Shown: piece by piece, positions 58,555 through 64,000 of the stretch
How positions within the stretch are numbered: the first letter of the stretch is position 1
How the letters are laid out: each line of letters starts with the position of its first letter
Assembly (NCBI RefSeq): GCF_900129355.1
Contig: NZ_FQVL01000007.1
Span: forward strand, 122,106-186,105
DNA from: Seinonella peptonophila
Lineage (GTDB): Bacteria > Bacillota > Bacilli > Thermoactinomycetales > Thermoactinomycetaceae
Length of the DNA stretch: 64,000 bases
Reading direction: 5' to 3'
Made by a program: the position numbers and the translations under genes
The notes under the pieces: model-generated
The model's database searches: none
What the model was told of the DNA's origin: nothing
What the model saw: the letters and a program-made list of their open reading frames with translations, nothing else

Positions 58555-59069
58555 GTAGAGATCGAAGACAAGGTAAACGTGATGCTGCTCAGAGTGAGTA
58601 TATTGAAAAGCTGGTTAATATTAACCGGGTAGCAAAAGTTGTTAAGGGCGGTCGTCGTTTTAGTTTCAGTGCTTTAGTTGTCGTTGGTGATGGTAAAGGC
58701 AAAGTTGGCTTTGGTACTGGGAAAGCATCTGAGGTTCCAGAAGCAATTCGGAAAGCATCTGAAAATGCGAAGAAAAGCCTCGTTTCTGTACCTATTTATG
58801 ATGATACGATCCCACATGAAATCGTTGGTCGATTTGGTGCTGGACGCGTCATTTTACTCCCAGCTTCCAAAGGTACTGGTGTGATTGCTGGTGGACCTGT
58901 CCGCGACGTGTTGACAGTTGCTGGAATCGGTGATATCCTCACAAAATCAACGGGTTCTAATAATCCCATCAATATGGTACGGGCGACGATTAATGGCTTG
59001 ACGAACTTAAAGCGCCCTGAAGACGTAGCAAAATTGCGCGGAAAAACAGTTGAAGAGTTGCTAGGATAG
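58551..59069 (+). CDS. rpsE: Ribosomal protein S5
   Basis: The 172-residue protein has [40 protein letters not shown] and [17 protein letters not shown]5 sits at the mRNA entry; VKGGRR is the spectinomycin-associated loop. The TTG start (TTGA overlap) follows GGGAGG. Confidence 0.98.
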   Translation: MSRDRRQGKRDAAQSEYIEKLVNINRVAKVVKGGRRFSFSALVVVGDGKGKVGFGTGKASEVPEAIRKASENAKKSLVSVPIYDDTIPHEIVGRFGAGRVILLPASKGTGVIAGGPVRDVLTVAGIGDILTKSTGSNNPINMVRATINGLTNLKRPEDVAKLRGKTVEELLG

Positions 59070-59080
59070 GGGGGAAGACC

Positions 59081-59269
59081 GTGGCTAAACAATTGGCGAT
59101 TACCCTCAAACGCAGCATGATTGGTCGCCCTGAGAACCAACGGGTTACCTTGCGTACCTTAGGGTTGAGAAAAAGAGAACAAACTGTGCATCAACCTGAC
59201 AACCCTGCCATTCGCGGGATGGTCAACCAAGTGAAGCATTTAGTTGAAGTCGAAGAGTTAGATCAGTAA
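59081..59269 (+). CDS. rpmD: Ribosomal protein L30
   Basis: The 62-residue protein has [40 protein letters not shown] and [13 protein letters not shown]. The GTG start follows GGGGGAAG. Confidence 0.97.
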   Translation: MAKQLAITLKRSMIGRPENQRVTLRTLGLRKREQTVHQPDNPAIRGMVNQVKHLVEVEELDQ

Positions 59270-59303
59270 TGGTTCGGAAGATTTCCAAGAGGAGGTGCGA
59301 TAG

Positions 59304-59744
59304 ATGAAACTGCATGAACTGAAACCTGCAGCAGGTTCACGTAAATCGAATAATCGTGTAGGTCGTGGTCCTGGTTCGGGCAACGGAAAGACATCAGGAA
59401 GAGGACATAAAGGACAAAATGCACGTTCAGGTGGCGGTGTTCGCCCAGGTTTTGAAGGTGGACAAAATCCTCTATATCGCCGTTTACCAAAGCGTGGGTT
59501 TAAAAATCGAAATCGCAAAGAGTATGCGATCATCAATCTGTCCTTGCTGAACCGTTTTGCTGAGGGATCTGAAGTTACACCTGAACTTTTAGTCAAGCAA
59601 GGAGTACTAAAAGATTTGAAAGATGGGTTAAAAATTTTGGGTGATGGTGAGTTAAACGTAAGTTTAACTGTTCGTGCGAATAAATTTTCTCGAACTGCAT
59701 CAGAAAAAATCACCGCCGTTGGTGGCACGACGGAGGTAATCTAA
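59304..59744 (+). CDS. rplO: Ribosomal protein L15
   Basis: The 146-residue protein has [40 protein letters not shown] and a C-terminal globular domain. Its last base overlaps the first base of secY (TAATG). Confidence 0.98.
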   Translation: MKLHELKPAAGSRKSNNRVGRGPGSGNGKTSGRGHKGQNARSGGGVRPGFEGGQNPLYRRLPKRGFKNRNRKEYAIINLSLLNRFAEGSEVTPELLVKQGVLKDLKDGLKILGDGELNVSLTVRANKFSRTASEKITAVGGTTEVI

Positions 59745-61042
59745 TGTTTCAAACCCTGAGCAATATTTTTAAAGTAGAAGACCTTCGCCGTCGGATTCTC
59801 TTTACATTGATGATGTTGGTCGTCTTTCGAATCGGTAGTTTTATTCCGGTTCCCAATACCAATGCAGAGGCCTTAAAACAGTTGGCCACTGAGGGTCAGG
59901 GTGTTTTTGGATTAATTAATGCCTTTTCTGGCGGCGCGTTTACCAATTTCTCTATTTTTGCAATGGGAATTATGCCCTATATTACAGCCTCTATTATCGT
60001 TCAGCTTTTGACGATGGATGTGATCCCTGCTTTCGCTCGTTGGGCAAAAGAAGGTGAAGCAGGGCGGCGTAAGTTAACACAGTTTACTCGTTACTTCACG
60101 ATCGGTCTTGCTCTCATTCAATCCATTGCGCTATCATATGGCTTTAACAGAGCTTTAGGCTCTACCTTTATCGTAGGAGGCTCTTTTTGGGATTATGCTC
60201 TCATCGCAATTACCCTAACGGCTGGAACAGCATTTTTAATGTGGCTAGGTGAACAGATCACCGATAAGGGAATTGGTAATGGGATTTCAATTTTAATTTT
60301 TGCTGGGATTTGTGCATCGCTACCTACTCATATCAGTCAAATTTATAGCACGCTATTTACAAAAGGAAATCCACAAATCTTTCTCAGCATTGTGAAGGCA
60401 ATCTTGATTGCTTTGATCGTTGTGTTGATTATCGTCGGTGTAATCTATATTTTACAAGGTGTTCGTCGAATTACGGTTCAATACACAAAGCGTGTAGTGG
60501 GACGCAAGATGTATGGTGGACAATCTACTCATATTCCGTTAAAAGTTAATGCAGCAGGTGTGATTCCAGTCATCTTTGCATCATCACTCGTTCTTTTCCC
60601 TTGGACGATCGCTCGTTTTTGGTCGGGGCATCCAGTGGCGGATTGGATTGCACGCAACTTTGATTACACGCATTTTGGTTTAGGGATGGTTCTCTATGTT
60701 GTCTTCATCATTGGTTTTACGTACTTTTATACATTTGTTCAGATTAACCCTGTTCAATTGGCTGACCAGATGAAGAAAAACGGAGGCTTTATTCCTGGTA
60801 TTCGTCCAGGTAAGACAACATCAAACTTTCTGACCAAAATCATGAACCGGTTGACACTGACGGGGGCTTTCTTTCTGGCAGCGATCTCAGTTCTGCCAAT
60901 GCTGTTCATCTCTCTAGGCAATATGCCACAATCCGTGCAAATCGGCGGTACATCATTGCTGATCGTGGTTGGGGTAGCACTGGAGACGATGAAAACAATC
61001 GAAAGTCAGTTGATTAAACGGCATTACAAAGGATTTATGTAG
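59744..61042 (+). CDS. secY: SecY, protein-conducting channel
   Basis: The 432-residue protein has ten hydrophobic segments, an N-terminal RIGSFIPVPNTNAE, the plug region with GGAFTNFSIFAMGIMPYITA, and QFGGI-like PGIRPGKTT. It forms the Sec translocon with SecE. Its ATG overlaps the rplO stop. Confidence 0.98.
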   Translation: MFQTLSNIFKVEDLRRRILFTLMMLVVFRIGSFIPVPNTNAEALKQLATEGQGVFGLINAFSGGAFTNFSIFAMGIMPYITASIIVQLLTMDVIPAFARWAKEGEAGRRKLTQFTRYFTIGLALIQSIALSYGFNRALGSTFIVGGSFWDYALIAITLTAGTAFLMWLGEQITDKGIGNGISILIFAGICASLPTHISQIYSTLFTKGNPQIFLSIVKAILIALIVVLIIVGVIYILQGVRRITVQYTKRVVGRKMYGGQSTHIPLKVNAAGVIPVIFASSLVLFPWTIARFWSGHPVADWIARNFDYTHFGLGMVLYVVFIIGFTYFYTFVQINPVQLADQMKKNGGFIPGIRPGKTTSNFLTKIMNRLTLTGAFFLAAISVLPMLFISLGNMPQSVQIGGTSLLIVVGVALETMKTIESQLIKRHYKGFM

Positions 61043-61068
61043 CTAAGCCTTTCAACCGGGAGGTATGA

Positions 61069-61719
<651 letters not shown>

Positions 61720-61721
61720 TG

Positions 61722-62468
61722 ATGATAATCTTAAAATCGAAAAATGAGATTGAGTTGATGCGTGAAGCAGGTCGGATCGTCTATTTAACTCATCAAGAAC
61801 TGAAACGAGTCATAAAGCCCGATATAACAACAAAGGAACTTGATCAAATCGCTGATCAGTTTATCCGTCGTATGGGCGCGATTCCTTCATTTAAGGGATA
61901 TAATGGTTTCGCTGGCAGCGTTTGTACATCGATAAACGAAGAATTGGTTCATGGGATTCCAAGCGGAAGAAAGCTAAAAGATGGTGACATCATTACAATC
62001 GATGTAGGCGCTCAATTCCGCGGTTATCATGGTGATTCGGCTTGGACGTATCCAGTTGGAACAATTTCTGCTGAGGCTGCAAAGTTGCTTGAAGTTACTG
62101 AGCTCTCATTAATGGAAGGACTGAAACAGCTTCGACCAGGTGGACGACTTGGCGATCTTGCACATCGCGTGCAAGAAGTGGCTGAGCAAGCAGGATATTC
62201 AGTTGTTCGGGAGTATGTTGGTCATGGAATTGGACAGGATTTGCATGAGCCACCAAGCGTTCCAAACTATGGTCCTCCAGGTAAGGGACAACGTTTAAAA
62301 CCTGGTATGACTTTGGCAGTTGAACCAATGGTGAACCAAGGAGCGCGTTATGTTCGTACCTTGGATGATGATTGGACTGTTGTCACTGTAGATGGGTCTT
62401 TATGTGCTCACTTTGAACATACTGTCGCGATTACAGAAGAAGGCTATGAAATCCTGACGATTGCTTGA
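61722..62468 (+). CDS. map: Methionine aminopeptidase, type I
   Basis: The 248-residue enzyme has the metal ligands in [35 protein letters not shown] and HFEHTVAI. It removes initiator Met. ATG 61722 begins [20 protein letters not shown] and aligns with Bacillus Map; a GTG one codon earlier overlaps the adk stop. Confidence 0.97.
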   Translation: MIILKSKNEIELMREAGRIVYLTHQELKRVIKPDITTKELDQIADQFIRRMGAIPSFKGYNGFAGSVCTSINEELVHGIPSGRKLKDGDIITIDVGAQFRGYHGDSAWTYPVGTISAEAAKLLEVTELSLMEGLKQLRPGGRLGDLAHRVQEVAEQAGYSVVREYVGHGIGQDLHEPPSVPNYGPPGKGQRLKPGMTLAVEPMVNQGARYVRTLDDDWTVVTVDGSLCAHFEHTVAITEEGYEILTIA

Positions 62469-62486
62469 TCGAGAAAGGTGATTTTA

Positions 62487-62780
62487 GTGTTTCAAGAGAT
62501 AAACCGTTATCACCTGGGGCAAGTAGTACAAGTGATTCGTGGTCGAGAAAGTGGCACTTTTGCCATTATCGTAGGTTTGGAGACGGACCGGTATCTTTGG
62601 TTGGCTGATGGGAAACGAAGAAAAGCCATGGCACCCAAAAGGAAAAATATTCGTCATGTCCAACCAACAAAGCATGTTGCAACCGAAGTAGCCAAGCGTC
62701 TAACGTCTAATGGACAAATAGATGATGCACATCTACGGTATGCCCTTAACCAATTTTTACAGGGAAGTAAAGGAGAGTGA
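62487..62780 (+). CDS. KOW-domain RNA-binding protein
   Basis: The 97-residue protein has an N-terminal KOW/L14e-like domain ([40 protein letters not shown]) and a helical tail. Such proteins occur between map and infA in many Bacilli and Clostridia and probably bind rRNA or ribosomes. The GTG at 62487 lies 8 bases after AAAGG; an earlier GTG overlaps that SD. Confidence 0.85.
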   Translation: MFQEINRYHLGQVVQVIRGRESGTFAIIVGLETDRYLWLADGKRRKAMAPKRKNIRHVQPTKHVATEVAKRLTSNGQIDDAHLRYALNQFLQGSKGE

Positions 62781-62784
62781 GTCG

Positions 62785-63015
62785 ATGGCAAAAGAGGATG
62801 CGATTGAAGTAGAAGGCATCGTTGAAGAATCGTTGCCGAACGCCATGTTTCGTGTGAAGTTGAAGCTGGATAATAGCGATGACCAAGTCGTTTTAGCCCA
62901 TGTATCTGGAAAGATTCGTATGCATTTTATCCGGATTCTACCGGGGGATAAAGTACTTGTTCAATTATCTCCATACGATCTAACCCGTGGGCGCATCGTA
63001 TATCGTTTCAAATAG
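62785..63015 (+). CDS. infA: Translation initiation factor IF-1
   Basis: The 76-residue OB-fold protein has [40 protein letters not shown] and [15 protein letters not shown]. It is about four residues longer than the usual 72 because the strand-1/2 loop reads [13 protein letters not shown]-1 blocks the A site during initiation. AAAGGAGAG precedes the ATG. Confidence 0.97.
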   Translation: MAKEDAIEVEGIVEESLPNAMFRVKLKLDNSDDQVVLAHVSGKIRMHFIRILPGDKVLVQLSPYDLTRGRIVYRFK

Positions 63016-63020
63016 GCTGA

Positions 63021-63155
<135 letters not shown>

Positions 63156-63171
63156 AGGAGGTGCTTTGTGA

Positions 63172-63540
63172 ATGGCACGTATCTCAGGTGTTGATTTACC
63201 TCGTGACAAACGCGTCGAAGTTGGTTTAACCTATATCTTTGGGATTGGACGTTCACTTTCTAAAAAGATTTTGACAGAGGCTGGCGTAAATCCAGACACG
63301 CGTGTTCGCGATCTTACAGAGGATGAAGTCAGCAAGCTGCGTGGATATATCGATAAACAATTAGTCGTTGAAGGTGATCTGCGTCGTGAAGTTGCACTTA
63401 ACATCAAACGTCTAATTGAGATTGGTAGTTATCGAGGCATTCGCCATCGTCGTGGTTTACCCGTGAGAGGTCAAAGTTCAAAAACCAATGCAAGAACACG
63501 CAAAGGGCCACGTCGTACGATTGCGAATAAGAAAAAATAA
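63172..63540 (+). CDS. rpsM: Ribosomal protein S13
   Basis: The 122-residue protein has [33 protein letters not shown] and [12 protein letters not shown]13 contacts the P-site tRNA and the 50S. AAAGGAGGTG precedes the ATG. Confidence 0.98.
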   Translation: MARISGVDLPRDKRVEVGLTYIFGIGRSLSKKILTEAGVNPDTRVRDLTEDEVSKLRGYIDKQLVVEGDLRREVALNIKRLIEIGSYRGIRHRRGLPVRGQSSKTNARTRKGPRRTIANKKK

Positions 63541-63558
63541 GTTTGAGGAGGGAATTCA

Positions 63559-63954
63559 TTGGCAAAGCGCAAAACTACACAACGTGTGAAACGTCGTGTG
63601 AAAAAGCATGTTGAGTCCGGTGTGGTGCATATTCGTTCTACTTTTAATAATACGATTATCACAATTACTGACCCCCGTGGTAACTCAGTTGCTTGGGCAA
63701 GTGCTGGAACAGTTGGTTTTAAAGGTTCACGTAAGAGCACACCGTTTGCAGCTCAAATGGCAGCAGAACAAGCAGCTAAAACTGCGATGGAAAGCGGTAT
63801 GAAGTCAGTAGAAGTAATGGTAAAAGGACCTGGCGCAGGTCGTGAAGCAGCGATCCGTTCATTGCAAGCTGCGGGATTAGAAGTAAGTTTGATCAAAGAT
63901 GTTACACCAATTCCTCATAACGGATGTCGTCCACCGAAACGTCGTCGTGTATAA
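63559..63954 (+). CDS. rpsK: Ribosomal protein S11
   Basis: The 131-residue protein has [40 protein letters not shown] and [18 protein letters not shown]11 forms the 30S platform. The TTG start follows GAGGAGGG. rpoA is expected just beyond the window. Confidence 0.98.
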   Translation: MAKRKTTQRVKRRVKKHVESGVVHIRSTFNNTIITITDPRGNSVAWASAGTVGFKGSRKSTPFAAQMAAEQAAKTAMESGMKSVEVMVKGPGAGREAAIRSLQAAGLEVSLIKDVTPIPHNGCRPPKRRRV

Positions 63955-64000
63955 TCATTGGTAATGTTGTAAAATGGTTTAGCATACCAAAAGTTCGTGC

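Overview
The window comes from a low-GC Gram-positive chromosome of the order Bacillales. From about 8.8 kb to the right end it carries the classic Bacillus gene order: ctsR-mcsA-mcsB-clpC-radA-disA, then ispD-ispF-cysE-cysS-rlmB-rae1-sigH, rpmG-secE-nusG-rplKAJL-rpoBC, the str operon (rpsL-rpsG-fusA-tuf) and the S10-spc-alpha ribosomal operons up to rpsK. The presence of pssA, a DUF1573-like gene and carD between disA and yacL, and many TTG/GTG starts behind strong Shine-Dalgarno (SD) sites, suggest a Bacillales lineage outside Bacillus sensu stricto. A Thermoactinomycetaceae or Paenibacillaceae relative is my inference, not proven.

1-8.7 kb is accessory. It holds a TetR-type regulator cut by the window edge, then a small variant Hsp70 locus: a GrpE-like protein, a lid-less DnaK-like Hsp70, and a J-like/TPR membrane protein that lacks the HPD tripeptide. 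An M50 membrane protease, a YtkA-like lipoprotein, a HAD phosphatase and an MgtC-type membrane protein follow.

8.7-25.8 kb is the stress and housekeeping block. A consensus sigma-A promoter and a perfect CtsR operator precede ctsR. A cysteine-type T-box precedes cysE-cysS. gltX and mrnC, which occupy this block in Bacillus subtilis, are absent here.

25.8-42.6 kb holds secE-nusG, the L11/L1 and L10/L12 genes with recognisable leaders, rpoB, rpoC and the str operon, ending in a strong terminator after tuf.

42.6-50.1 kb is an accessory block that separates tuf from rpsJ. The left part holds a DoxX-like protein and a GyrI-like/unknown gene pair divergent from a WYL regulator. The right part (46.1-49.4 kb) holds three unrecognised genes: a roughly 60% GC coiled-coil protein, an 82-residue membrane protein and a Gln-rich coiled-coil protein. 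Each has its own sigma-A promoter, an unusually structured leader and a hairpin terminator. They surround the decayed remains of an arginyl-tRNA synthetase gene. This is the best candidate for an undescribed system in the window. One leader has a three-way complementarity involving the SD; another encodes a possible 25-residue Arg-rich leader peptide.

50.3-64 kb is the S10/spc/alpha ribosomal cluster from rpsJ to rpsK, with secY, adk, map, a KOW protein gene, infA and rpmJ in standard order.

All calls were made by reading the sequence and from remembered family motifs; no database search or folding program was run.
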